Position numbers and translations under genes: made by a program
Assembly: GCF_016863635.1 (NCBI RefSeq)
Contig: NZ_BOPG01000011.1
Span: forward strand, 62,001 to 126,000
Direction of reading: 5' to 3'
Length of the DNA: 64,000 bases
From: Virgisporangium aurantiacum
GTDB lineage: Bacteria; Actinomycetota; Actinomycetes; Mycobacteriales; Micromonosporaceae
Shown: piece after piece, positions 24,529-32,807 of the stretch
How the letters are laid out: each line of letters opens with the position of its first letter
How positions within the stretch are numbered: position 1 is the stretch's first letter
The notes under the pieces: generated by a model
What the model saw: the letters and a program-made list of their open reading frames with translations, nothing else
Database searches by the model: none
Told to the model about the DNA's origin: nothing

Positions 24529-25320
24529 TCACACGACCGGTGTGACGTCGCGACGGCTGCGGGTCAGGTAGACCACCAGCCCGATCGACGCCAGCAGGAA
24601 GACCACGCTCGGCCCGACCGTACCCAGTCCGAGGCCACCATCGTCGCGGGACTGCGACAACCAGTCGCCCAGCGACGCACCGAGCGGCCGGGTCAGCACG
24701 TACGCCGTCCAGAACGCCAGGACCGCACCGATCAGCCGCAGCCGCAGGCAGAGCGCCACCAGCGCGATGGCCGCGGCGAACAGGCAGGCCGACGGCAGGT
24801 AGCCGATCGCGAACCGCTCGGCGACCAGGTCGCCGGCCGAGGTACCCAGGGCGAAGGTGACGAGGATCGCCGTCCAGTAGAAGAGCTCGCGCCGCCGGGT
24901 GGTGATGGCGTGGATCGACAGCGTCCGCTCGCGGGCGTACCAGGCGGCGAACGTGGCGGCGAGCGCGACCGCGAACAGGGCCGTGGTGACCGTCAACGGA
25001 ACACCGGCGGAGTCGACGAGCGTGTCGGTGACCAGGGTGCCCATCACGCTGATCAGGATCACCACCAGCCAGTACCGCCACGGCACGTACCGGTCCGACC
25101 GCAGCTGCACCACCAGGGCGGCGAGGGTCAGCGCGGCCATCACCACGCTCGTCCAGGTCAGGCCGATGCCCACGTCGACGCTGAGCAGGTCGGCAGCCGT
25201 CTCACCGACGGTGGTCGCCAGGATCTTGATGATCCAGAAGAAGATCGTGACCTCGGGAACCTTGTTCGCGAGGCGTCGAAGTCCCGAGGCGTTCGCCGTA
25301 TCCGGCCAGATGATCTGCAT
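24529..25320 (-). CDS. Membrane protein with four DUF347-type repeats (COG4705)
   Basis: A 263-residue membrane protein. Four copies of an aromatic-acidic helix motif are visible: PEVTIFFWIIKILATTVGET, VMGTLVTDTLVD, YWTAILVTFALGTSAGDLVAE and FWTAYVLTRPLGASLGDWL. This is the COG4705/DUF347 family, often beside two-component systems; function unknown. The ATG at 25320 is preferred over the one at 25365 because a TTCAG-type promoter (-10 at 25327-25332) places transcription start at 25320. The gene upstream (GT87) runs 119 bp into this one on the same strand. Confidence 0.85.
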   Translation of the reverse strand: MQIIWPDTANASGLRRLANKVPEVTIFFWIIKILATTVGETAADLLSVDVGIGLTWTSVVMAALTLAALVVQLRSDRYVPWRYWLVVILISVMGTLVTDTLVDSAGVPLTVTTALFAVALAATFAAWYARERTLSIHAITTRRRELFYWTAILVTFALGTSAGDLVAERFAIGYLPSACLFAAAIALVALCLRLRLIGAVLAFWTAYVLTRPLGASLGDWLSQSRDDGGLGLGTVGPSVVFLLASIGLVVYLTRSRRDVTPVV

Positions 25321-26431
25321 GAACGGAGAGTGGCTGCCCGGACCTGAAGGGTCGCTTAATGACAAGGCCGAGCGTGGCGGCGACGTATCCGAGCGTCAAC
25401 CAGCCGTGCAGCCGATCGGGCATCGGCACCCAACGGGCGTTGAACAGCAGAAAGTACGCGGCACCGGTCCACCAGGGCGTGAACCGCCGCGACCCCACGA
25501 CGTCCCACAGCGCCGCTCCGACCACGACACCGGCGACGTAGTACTTGTTCGTCCCCGGATCGAGCACGATCCGGGCACAGACCGCCAGCAGCACCACCGC
25601 CGCCCAGCGCCGGCGCCGCAGCGCCAGCAGGCCGAGGGCCACGCCGAGCACGGCCTGCGCCGGCCGGACCCACGGCGGCGTCCGCGGATCGTCGACGCCC
25701 AGCACCCGCAACGCCGACAGTTGCGTGTTCCGGATCGTGTACCGCAGCGCGTGCACCGTGCCGGCGTCGGCGAGGAAGAACGGCAGCCACGCGACCGCCA
25801 CCACTGCCGCGAGCACCAGACCGGCCGCGAGAACCTTCCGCCGGTCGCCGATCAGCAGGAGCAGCACGGCGAACGGAACCGCCCACGGTTTGGCGTCGAT
25901 CGCCAGCCCGACCAGCGCACCCGCCAGCAACGGCCGTCCGGAAACCACCGTCCGCACCGCGCTCACCGTGAGCACCAGTGCCAGCGTGTCGTCGACGTGG
26001 GTGACCCCGACCGTCAGGAACAGCCAGACCGGCATCACGAACACCGCCGCCGCGGCCGTCCGCAGCGTGATCTGGCTGCGGTCGAGATCCGGGCGGGTCA
26101 GCGCGGCGATCTGACGGATCTGCCACATCACGAACAGACCGCCGGCCGCGCCGAGGATCTGCCAGATCAGCAGGGCACCGTTCGGTCCGAACGGCATCGC
26201 CAGCAGCGTGGCCACGACGGCGACGGGCCCGAACTGCAGGTCCGGGGCGGCCGCGTAGAGGTGCAGGCCGCCGCGCACCGGGTCGTCGAGATCGGCCAAC
26301 GCCCGCGCGCCCTGGACAAAGAAGTGCCACGAACTTCCGCCCTGCCACACCATCGTCACGAACCACGCCAGCGACCAGCCGGCCACCGCGAGAAGGATCG
26401 TCCGCCCGTGCCGCGCCGCGATCGTCTGCAT
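25202..26431 (-). CDS. GT87-like integral membrane glycosyltransferase
   Basis: A 409-residue membrane protein with about ten helices and motifs of the GT-C/GT87 mannosyl- or arabinofuranosyl-transferase group: an N-terminal HFFVQGARAL loop, YAAAPDLQFGPVAVV, then DAKPWAVPFAVLLLL. Such enzymes transfer sugars from polyprenyl-phosphate donors onto envelope glycans. After about residue 370 the sequence becomes Arg/His/Gly-rich and overlaps the start of the DUF347 gene, so the true end may be earlier, hidden by a frameshift. The promoter is of TTCAG type, shared with the divergent kinase gene. Confidence 0.78.
   Translation of the reverse strand: MQTIAARHGRTILLAVAGWSLAWFVTMVWQGGSSWHFFVQGARALADLDDPVRGGLHLYAAAPDLQFGPVAVVATLLAMPFGPNGALLIWQILGAAGGLFVMWQIRQIAALTRPDLDRSQITLRTAAAAVFVMPVWLFLTVGVTHVDDTLALVLTVSAVRTVVSGRPLLAGALVGLAIDAKPWAVPFAVLLLLIGDRRKVLAAGLVLAAVVAVAWLPFFLADAGTVHALRYTIRNTQLSALRVLGVDDPRTPPWVRPAQAVLGVALGLLALRRRRWAAVVLLAVCARIVLDPGTNKYYVAGVVVGAALWDVVGSRRFTPWWTGAAYFLLFNARWVPMPDRLHGWLTLGYVAATLGLVIKRPFRSGQPLSVHADHLAGYGERLGTSTPREQGSRGHDLLLDHQDPGDHRR
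25327..25359 (-). promoter_or_regulatory. TTCAG-type response-regulator promoter of the DUF347-regulator operon
   Basis: Minus strand: TTAAG (25355-25359), six bases, TTCAGG (25343-25348), ten bases, -10 CACTCT (25327-25332), then six bases to the ATG at 25320. It lies inside the 3' end of the GT87 reading frame and predicts a leaderless mRNA for the DUF347 gene and response regulator. Confidence 0.65.
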
Positions 26432-26439
26432 GGCCGCGC

Positions 26440-26507
26440 ACGGTAGAAACGCCGGGCTGAAGGTCCGCTGAACTTCAGCTCGCTTTCAGGACGCGCTGCG
26501 CGATAGT
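26440..26507. promoter_or_regulatory. Back-to-back TTCAG-type promoters for GT87 operon and kinase
   Basis: Minus strand: TTCAG (26468-26472), six bases, TTCAG (26457-26461), then -10 TACCGT (26440-26445). Plus strand: TTCAG (26474-26478), six bases, TTCAGG (26485-26490), then -10 GATAGT (26502-26507) and seven bases to the kinase ATG. Both units use the same 11-bp half-site period and a 10-11 bp gap to the -10. Confidence 0.75.
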
Positions 26508-26514
26508 CGTCACC

Positions 26515-27903
26515 ATGAACGGTCTGCGACGACGGCTGGTCGGGTGGCTGCGACAACGGCTCGGTGTACGGCTGCGGACCGCGCTCGCCGCGGCGGGCGT
26601 GGTCGCGGTCGCATCGGTGCTGACCGGAATCGCGCTGGTCGTCACCGCGCACTACATCCTGGAGGGCGGCGTCGACCAGACCACCGGCCAGCGGGCCGCC
26701 CAGGTCGCCGCGGTGGTCGGCGACGGCACCGATCCGGATCTCGCCGCCGCGGTAGGCTCCGTTCCGGGCGACCGCACCGTCGTCCAGGTCCTCGACCCGG
26801 CCGGGACGGTGGTCGCGGCGTCGGCGTCGGTCACCGGGGCGGGTCCGGTGTCGCCGCTGCGCCCGGACGCCGGCCGGACCGTACGGGAGGAGCGGCAACT
26901 GGCCATCGCCGAAAGGGAGCCGTTCCGGGTCGTCGCCGTCGGCGTGGGTACCGCCGACGGCGTCCACGTGGTGCTGGTCGCGCAGTCGATGGACGCGATC
27001 GACGACGGCACTTACGCCGCCACCGGTGCGCTGCTCGTCGGCCTGCCGTTGCTGACGGCCGTGGTCGGCGTGGCCACGTTCGTGTTCGTCGGGCGCAGCC
27101 TGCGTCCGGTGGAAGCGATGCGACGCGAAGCCGCGGTGATCAGTGCGACCAACCTGCACCGGCGGCTGCCGGTGCCGACCGCCACCGACGAGGTCGGCGC
27201 CCTCGCGACCACTATGAACACGATGCTGGACCGCATCGAGACAGCCGCCGCCGCGCAACGTCGTTTCGTCGCCGACGCCAGCCACGAACTGCGCAGCCCG
27301 CTGTCGACCATCCACGCGGGGCTCGACATCCTCGGCGCCGCTGAGCTTTCCGACCACGTCGCCGCACAGGTGACCCGCATGCACAAGGAAAGCGACCGGA
27401 TGGCCCGTCTCATCGACGACCTGCTGCTGCTCGCCCGCGTCGACGAGTCCGGGCTGGGGCTGCGCCGCGAGGACGTCGACCTCGACGACCTGGTCTACGC
27501 CGAGCGCGACCGGATCGCCGCCGCCCGGCCCGACCTGGCCGTCGAGGTGCACGCCGCTCCGGTGCGGGTCAGCGGGGATCCGCACCACCTGCACCGGATC
27601 CTGCGCAACCTGGTCGACAACGCCGCCCGGCACGCCCGACACGCGGTCTCGCTCACCCTGGCCAAGCCGGACGGCACCGCCGAGATCACCGTCGCCGACG
27701 ACGGGCCGGGGATCCCGGACGCCGACCGGGAACGGGTCTTCGAACGCTTCGTCCGCCTCGACGAGGACCGCTCCCGCCAGCGCGGCGGCGCCGGGCTCGG
27801 CCTCCCGATCGCGCGCGAACTGGTGGTCGCGCACGGCGGAACGGTGACCATCTCGACCTCCCCCGGCGGCGGCGCGCAGTTCAAGGTCGTTCTCCCCCGC
27901 TAG
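26515..27903 (+). CDS. OmpR-system sensor histidine kinase
   Basis: A 462-residue kinase: helix near residues 19-43, an extracytoplasmic domain of about 130 residues, helix near 168-190, HAMP domain, then FVADASHELRSPLSTIHAG with the phosphorylated His near residue 257, N-box ILRNLVDNAARHA, G1 DDGPGIPDADRERVFERF and G2 GGAGLGLPIAREL. Divergent from the GT87-DUF347-regulator operon, with which it shares back-to-back TTCAG promoters; it is the likely partner of the regulator at 23830. Its stop overlaps the convergent FtsX permease by a few bases. Confidence 0.93.
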   Translation: MNGLRRRLVGWLRQRLGVRLRTALAAAGVVAVASVLTGIALVVTAHYILEGGVDQTTGQRAAQVAAVVGDGTDPDLAAAVGSVPGDRTVVQVLDPAGTVVAASASVTGAGPVSPLRPDAGRTVREERQLAIAEREPFRVVAVGVGTADGVHVVLVAQSMDAIDDGTYAATGALLVGLPLLTAVVGVATFVFVGRSLRPVEAMRREAAVISATNLHRRLPVPTATDEVGALATTMNTMLDRIETAAAAQRRFVADASHELRSPLSTIHAGLDILGAAELSDHVAAQVTRMHKESDRMARLIDDLLLLARVDESGLGLRREDVDLDDLVYAERDRIAAARPDLAVEVHAAPVRVSGDPHHLHRILRNLVDNAARHARHAVSLTLAKPDGTAEITVADDGPGIPDADRERVFERFVRLDEDRSRQRGGAGLGLPIARELVVAHGGTVTISTSPGGGAQFKVVLPR

Positions 27904-30062
27904 CCGTTGCGGGCGGTCTCCGGGCCGGTGATCCGTTCCAGCAGCGGCAGCGTCGACCCGATCACCGCCAGCGCAACCACGAGCGACCCGCCGATCAGCA
28001 ACCAGAAGTCGCCGCCGGGCAGCACGAGCGTGTAACCCAGCTGCGCCTGCAGGAACAGCTCGGCGGTGAGCAGGCCGGCCGCGATCGCCACCACCGCGAC
28101 GAGCAGCAGCGGCACCGCGCTCTCCAGGGCCACCACCCGTCGCAGCACCCGTACCTGCACGCCGCTGAGCCGCAGCAGGCTGAACGGGCGGCGGCGGTCG
28201 CTGAGCCCGCCGGCGACGCTGACCGCGAGGCTGCAGCCGGCGATCGGCAGGCTCGCCAGGATGATCAGGTTGGCCAACCGTTTCCAGCCGGTGAGCGTGC
28301 TGACGAAGTCGACCTGGTGCTCGTCACCGGTGATCGGTGGGTTCCGTTCGGCCGGGAACGTCGTCAACAGCACCGTGCGGGTCCTCTCGATCGCCAGCCG
28401 CGACCCGTCGGTCTGCACGAGCAGTGCGTAGACCGGCAACGTCGGCAGGTCGGCGAGCGGGATCGACGACGTCGGCCACACCGTCGACCGGTTGTCGTCC
28501 CAGTCGAGCCCCGGCCAGATCGAGGCGACCTGTGCCCCGCTTTCACAGTGTCCGTAGACCGCCGTCTTCTCCAGGTCGGCGCAGGCGACCACGGTGGGCA
28601 TCCGGCCCCGCTCGGCGTCCGGGTCGCTGCGCAGCACCAGCAGGTTGCCGACGCCGGGCGTCGCCGCGAGGTCGGCGTTGACGCTCGCCGGAACCTCCAC
28701 CGTGTCGCTGTCCATGTAGCTGAACACGGCACTGCTGGCACCCGCGCCCTGCATGTGGCTGCCGCGGTTGGCGACGATCGTCGTGATCACCGCGGTGGCG
28801 ACGGTGGTGACGAACAATGCCAGTACCACGCCGCTGATGGCGCGGAACGCGGCCTGCGGGTTGTCGGCGAGCCGGCGGGCCGACAGCAGCGTGGCGGGCC
28901 GGTTCGCCCGCCGGGCCAGCATGCGGGCACCGAGCATCGTGAACCAGGGGCCGGCCACGACGAGTCCCGCCATGATCAGCAGCAGGCCGGGGAGGTACGC
29001 CGCGGTCTGGCCGATCCCCGTCTCGGGCCGGTTGCCGATGAAGTAGCCCAGTTCCGCGAGGCCCACCACCAGCACGAGCAGGCGGTACGCACGGGGCGGC
29101 TTCGGGGTGACCCGGCGGCTGACACCGAGCGGCGAGACGCGCACCCGATGCAGCGCGAACCGCGCCGCGACCGCGGCGGCGACCGGCACCCCGACCGCCA
29201 CCCCGACGACGCCGAGCGGGGTCAGGGCCACCTCGTCGGGATAGAACACCTCGCCGGTGAACGGGATCCCGGCCAGCCAGTCGCGGACGAGGGGGAAGAG
29301 CCCGAATCCCAGCGCCGTCCCGACCATCGCGGCGACGGTCGCCTCGGTCGCCGCGATCGTCGAGATCTGCCGGGGGGTCGCGCCGACCAGGCGCATCGCG
29401 GCGAATCGTTGCTCACGACGGGTCGCGGCGAGCCGGGTCGCGGTGCCGATGAAGATGAGGACCGGGAACAGCAGACCGGCGCCGGTGACCGCCAGGATGA
29501 GATTGAGTGCCCAGATCCACACGTCGGGCGCGTCGGTCTCGATGCCGTTGACCTTGGCCGCAAACGGGATGGCGGCCACCTCGTCCGACGTCCGCCCGAT
29601 GATGATCATGAGCCGGTCCGGGCTGGCGAGCGTCTCGCGCCCGATGATGCCCACCTGGTGGCCCGGATAGCGGTTGCCCAACTCGTCGGCAGGCGTGGTG
29701 GCCAGCCGGCGGGCGAGCGCCGGCGACACGAAGTACTCGCCGGGCCCGGGCAGCCGCGGTATCCCCGGCGGCACCGGCGAATTCGGCCCGGTGGCGGCCA
29801 GGTCGATCCGGTCGATCACCGTGTTGTCGAACATGTCGGTCCGCAGCGACCACCACAGCGGATCGGCGCCCGGCTCCCCCGGTGTCCCCTCGCCGGTGTT
29901 GAGGATCGCGTACCGGTCGCCCTGCAACTGCACGGCGTTGAGCCCGGCCAGGATGCCGAGCAGCATTCCGACGCCGAGCGCCACCGCCACGGCGATGATC
30001 GCCAACCGGAGGATCGCCTCGCGGCCGCCGGCGACGGCCAGGCGCATCGCGAGGCGGATCAC
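27900..30062 (-). CDS. FtsX-type ABC transporter permease without adjacent ATPase
   Basis: A 720-residue permease with an N-terminal helix (about residues 14-40), an extracytoplasmic domain, two FtsX helix blocks (about 215-430 with LVGATPRQISTIAATEATVAAM, and about 590-720) and GGGxxDRRRPFSLLRLSG-type motif near the end. No ATPase gene is next to it, so it must borrow one. The GTG at 30062 is chosen: it overlaps by GTGA a 15-codon reading frame that starts at a probable leaderless ATG (30106). Downstream of the TCS at 30207-32083 on the same strand, it is a likely target of that system. Confidence 0.84.
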   Translation of the reverse strand: MIRLAMRLAVAGGREAILRLAIIAVAVALGVGMLLGILAGLNAVQLQGDRYAILNTGEGTPGEPGADPLWWSLRTDMFDNTVIDRIDLAATGPNSPVPPGIPRLPGPGEYFVSPALARRLATTPADELGNRYPGHQVGIIGRETLASPDRLMIIIGRTSDEVAAIPFAAKVNGIETDAPDVWIWALNLILAVTGAGLLFPVLIFIGTATRLAATRREQRFAAMRLVGATPRQISTIAATEATVAAMVGTALGFGLFPLVRDWLAGIPFTGEVFYPDEVALTPLGVVGVAVGVPVAAAVAARFALHRVRVSPLGVSRRVTPKPPRAYRLLVLVVGLAELGYFIGNRPETGIGQTAAYLPGLLLIMAGLVVAGPWFTMLGARMLARRANRPATLLSARRLADNPQAAFRAISGVVLALFVTTVATAVITTIVANRGSHMQGAGASSAVFSYMDSDTVEVPASVNADLAATPGVGNLLVLRSDPDAERGRMPTVVACADLEKTAVYGHCESGAQVASIWPGLDWDDNRSTVWPTSSIPLADLPTLPVYALLVQTDGSRLAIERTRTVLLTTFPAERNPPITGDEHQVDFVSTLTGWKRLANLIILASLPIAGCSLAVSVAGGLSDRRRPFSLLRLSGVQVRVLRRVVALESAVPLLLVAVVAIAAGLLTAELFLQAQLGYTLVLPGGDFWLLIGGSLVVALAVIGSTLPLLERITGPETARNG

Positions 30063-30106
30063 GAGTGCACCTGCACGGGGTGCAGCGCCCTGGCAGTTGC
30101 GGTCAT
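30059..30106 (-). CDS. Putative 15-residue leader peptide coupled to the FtsX permease
   Basis: ATG at 30106 to TGA at 30059-30061 encodes MTATARALHPVQVHS. A TATTTT hexamer (30113-30118, minus strand) ends six bases before the ATG, which predicts a leaderless mRNA beginning here. The TGA overlaps the permease GTG (GTGA), so translation of the permease would depend on reading this peptide. It is too short for composition tests. Alternative: the permease starts elsewhere and the reading frame is chance. Confidence 0.4.
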   Translation of the reverse strand: MTATARALHPVQVHS

Positions 30107-30112
30107 GCCGAC

Positions 30113-30154
30113 AAAATACCCTCGGGGTATACCTCGCGTATATACCCTGAGAGT
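30113..30154. promoter_or_regulatory. Three 13-bp direct repeats, AT-rich, upstream of the FtsX permease
   Basis: ATACCCTC, ATACCTCG and ATACCCTG begin at 30116, 30129 and 30142, a strict 13-bp period. The block also contains the palindromes GGTATACC and GTATATAC. It lies at and upstream of the predicted -10 (30113-30118). A copper-type (CsoR) TACCC-GGGTA core is also present, so the binding protein is not clear. Confidence 0.5.
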
Positions 30155-30206
30155 TTATCTTGGGGGCCGCCGGACTCCCGGCACCGACGCCCGTCTCGGG
30201 CAACCG

Positions 30207-31445
30207 TCATCCCACCCCGGTCCGGTTGGCGGGCAGGCTCACCGTGACGCTCAATCCACCCTCGGGTCGGGGCCGGGCCGCCGCCTCACCGCCGTGCGCC
30301 GCCGCGATCGAGGCGACGATCGCCAGGCCGAGCCCGAACCCGCCGTCGCCGGTGCGATCGAGCAGCCGTCGGAACGGTTCGAACAAGCCCTCGACAGCGT
30401 CGGCCGGGACGACGGGGCCGGTGTTGGTGACCGTCAGCAGCGCCCGGTCGCCGACCGTCGCGGTGGAGACGTGGACCTCGCCGTCGGGCACGTTGTAGCG
30501 CACCGCGTTGTCGATCAGGTTGGCGGCCAGGCGTTCGAGCAGAATCGGGTCGCCGCTCGTCGGTGCCGGGGCGAGCGATGTGGTCAGTCGCGGGGCGTCG
30601 AGCGGAAGCGCCGCGCCGTCGATCGCGTCCTCGGCGGACGTCGCGAGGTCGACCGGATCGCACCCGCCGAGCCCCCGGTCGGTGCGGGCGAGGGTGAGCA
30701 GCGCCTCGATCAGGGCCTTGGCGTGGTCGACCTCGGCCCGCACCTCCTGGCCCATGCCGAGCAGCTCCGCGTTGGTCGGCTCGGGCTTGGCGAGCACCAC
30801 GTCCAGGGTGGCCTGCATGACGGTCAGCGGGGTGCGCAGCTCGTGACCGGCGTTCGCGATGAACCGGCGCTGTCCCTCGAACGCCGTCTGCAACCGGTCG
30901 AGCATCGCGTCGAAGGTGTCGGCCAGCTCGCGCAGTTCATCGCGGGGACCGCTGAGTGCCACCCGGGCCGCCATGCTGTTCTCGGACGCGTCGCGGGCTG
31001 CCGCGGTGATCCGGTGTACCGGGCGCAACACCCGGCCGGCGACGATCCAGCCGGCGACCGCGGCCAGCAGCGCGACCACGGCGAGCGTCGTCAGCGAATA
31101 TCCCAGCAGGTCGCTCAGCGTCGCCTCGCGCTGGGTCTGCGCACCGACCAGCAGGCCCTCCTCGTATGCCGCCTGGCACTTCCTCCGCAGGAGCGGGTCG
31201 GCCGTCGGGTCGCCGAGCGCCGTCCGGCACGCCACGATGAACTCGTCCGTCACCCCCTCGCGCTTCTCGACCGTCTGCGCCGTCGCAGGCTTGTCCTTCG
31301 GCTCCGGGTCGGTCGGCATCGGCAGGGTTCCCGCGACGAGGCCGTAGGTGATCGCCACGAGGATCGCACCGCAGACCGCGAACACACCGGTGTACAGCAG
31401 GGTCAGCCGCACCCGCACGGTCAGCCGTGGCCGCGACACCCTCAC
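30207..31445 (-). CDS. OmpR-system sensor histidine kinase
   Basis: A 412-residue kinase: helix near residues 10-35, an extracytoplasmic domain of about 80 residues with two cysteines (CRTALGDPTADPLLRRKC), helix near 115-140, HAMP, then FIANAGHELRTPLTVMQA with His near residue 200, an N-box LAANLIDNAVRYN and a degenerate G1 (TNTGPVVPADAVEGLFEPF). The DxGxG box is reduced to NTGPVV, which may weaken ATP binding. The GTG at 31445 overlaps the regulator stop (GTGA). The paired regulator is upstream in the same operon. Confidence 0.9.
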   Translation of the reverse strand: MRVSRPRLTVRVRLTLLYTGVFAVCGAILVAITYGLVAGTLPMPTDPEPKDKPATAQTVEKREGVTDEFIVACRTALGDPTADPLLRRKCQAAYEEGLLVGAQTQREATLSDLLGYSLTTLAVVALLAAVAGWIVAGRVLRPVHRITAAARDASENSMAARVALSGPRDELRELADTFDAMLDRLQTAFEGQRRFIANAGHELRTPLTVMQATLDVVLAKPEPTNAELLGMGQEVRAEVDHAKALIEALLTLARTDRGLGGCDPVDLATSAEDAIDGAALPLDAPRLTTSLAPAPTSGDPILLERLAANLIDNAVRYNVPDGEVHVSTATVGDRALLTVTNTGPVVPADAVEGLFEPFRRLLDRTGDGGFGLGLAIVASIAAAHGGEAAARPRPEGGLSVTVSLPANRTGVG

Positions 31446-32083
31446 AGCCGGTATCCCCGACCGACCACCGTCTCGATCAGCGGCGGCGGCCCGAGCTTGC
31501 GGCGCAACCGGGTCAACGTCACCGAGACGACGTTGCTGAAGGGATCGGCGTTGGCGTCCCACACGTGCTCCAGCAGCTCCTCCGCGCTGACCACCGCGCC
31601 GTCGGCCGCTATCAGCATCTCCAGGACGCCGAACTCCTTGCGGGTCAACGACAGCACCCGGCCGTCCCGGACCGTCCGGTGCCTCGCCCGGTCGACGGTG
31701 AGCCCGCCGCGGCGGACCACCGGCGGCGCCGACGGCGCGCGTCGGGCCAGCGCCCGCACCCGCGCGATGAGTTCGGTGAACGCGAACGGTTTGCCGAGGT
31801 AGTCATCAGCGCCGAGTTCCAGGCCGTCGACCCGGTCGTCGACGGCGGCCGCCGCGGTCAGCATCAGGATCCGCGCCACGCCGGCGAGCGAGCGGCACAC
31901 CTGGTCGCCGTGCACCACCGGCAGGTCACGGTCCAGCACGATGACGTCGTACTCGGTGTCGCGCGCACCGGCGAGCGCCGCCGCACCGTCGTGGACCACG
32001 TCGACGGCCATGCCCGCGTCCCGCAGTCCCTCGCCGATGCGGGCGGCCAACGTCACGTGGTCCTCGACCACCAGCACGCGCAT
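31442..32083 (-). CDS. OmpR-type response regulator
   Basis: A 213-residue regulator: EDH at residues 8-10, phosphorylated Asp near 51 in IVLDRDLPVVHGD, Lys in LGKPFAF, and a winged helix (LTRKEFGVLEMLIAADG, then VSVTLTRLRRKLG, ending in IETVVGRGYRL). The ATG at 32083 has CACAAT (32090-32095) ending six bases upstream, so a leaderless start is likely; longer in-frame starts would run into the divergent lipoprotein gene. With the kinase at 30207 it may control the FtsX permease downstream or the divergent efflux operon at 32169-35749. Confidence 0.92.
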   Translation of the reverse strand: MRVLVVEDHVTLAARIGEGLRDAGMAVDVVHDGAAALAGARDTEYDVIVLDRDLPVVHGDQVCRSLAGVARILMLTAAAAVDDRVDGLELGADDYLGKPFAFTELIARVRALARRAPSAPPVVRRGGLTVDRARHRTVRDGRVLSLTRKEFGVLEMLIAADGAVVSAEELLEHVWDANADPFSNVVSVTLTRLRRKLGPPPLIETVVGRGYRL

Positions 32084-32168
32084 GCCGCCATTGTGCGTGG
32101 TGGGACATGACATCGGTCCAACATCCCGCGTAGCGCTGGTGTCACCGCCGCCCCGGTACACCTGCTCC

Positions 32169-32807
32169 ATGCCCGTACGCAGACTGGTGGCCGTCATGGC
32201 CGCCGCACTCAGCCTTGGCACGCTGGCGACCGCGTGCTCCGACAAGCCGGAATCGCCGGGCGTTCCCACGCTGGGCGGCAGCGCCGGCACAAACGCCAGC
32301 GCCGGCGCCGGCGGGAACCCCAATGCCGCGAACGGCGACGGCAGCGCGGAGCGGCGGACCAAGCTGCACGCCGCCGCGCAGTGCATCCGGGAGAACGGCG
32401 CACCCAACTACCAGGATCCGGTGCTGACCGCCGACGGTCGCGTCTACACCGACGAGGTGGCGCTGCGTGAACTCGACGAGCCGGAGCGGGAAGCCCTGCA
32501 AACCGCCTGCGCCGAACTCATCCGGGCGGCCAACTTCGGCATGGCCGACCAGGCGCCCCCGCCGCCGGCCGTGATCCGGGCCGGGGTCAAGTCCGCCGAG
32601 TGCCTGCGCGCCCACGGGCTGCCCAACGTCAAGGACCCGACGGCGAGCAGTTCGTTCATTCCGGGCAAGGGCTTCGGTCTCAACCCTGATGAGCTTCCGG
32701 CCGACGGCAAGGCGGACCCGACCGTGCAGCGGGCCCTGACGGAGTGCCGCAGCATCCTCGACGAGGAGCAGCGCGTGTCGAGCCTCGGAAACCTGACCAA
32801 TGCGTAG
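32169..32807 (+). CDS. Lipoprotein of the MacB-type efflux operon
   Basis: A 212-residue protein with signal peptide and lipobox (LGTLATAC, Cys near residue 22), a low-complexity Gly/Asn/Ala linker (about 30-58), and a domain with three to four cysteines (AAQCIRENGAPNYQDP, LQTACAELI, SAECLRAHGLPNVKDP, ECRSIL). The repeated Cys-x-R-x-x-G-xPN-x-x-DP pattern suggests two similar helical-hairpin halves. This lipoprotein type regularly precedes peptidoglycan-binding adaptor and MacB genes in actinobacteria. Its stop overlaps the adaptor gene by eight bases. Confidence 0.8.
   Translation: MPVRRLVAVMAAALSLGTLATACSDKPESPGVPTLGGSAGTNASAGAGGNPNAANGDGSAERRTKLHAAAQCIRENGAPNYQDPVLTADGRVYTDEVALRELDEPEREALQTACAELIRAANFGMADQAPPPPAVIRAGVKSAECLRAHGLPNVKDPTASSSFIPGKGFGLNPDELPADGKADPTVQRALTECRSILDEEQRVSSLGNLTNA

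Noticed and set aside
30117..30130. CsoR/RicR copper operator
   Set aside because: The TACCC-GGGTA core is present but is better explained as part of three 13-bp direct repeats, and no copper gene is near.
28317..31802. A 1161-codon open frame on the plus strand
   Set aside because: It runs antisense to the FtsX permease and kinase genes, lacks any recognisable domain and has shadow-like composition.
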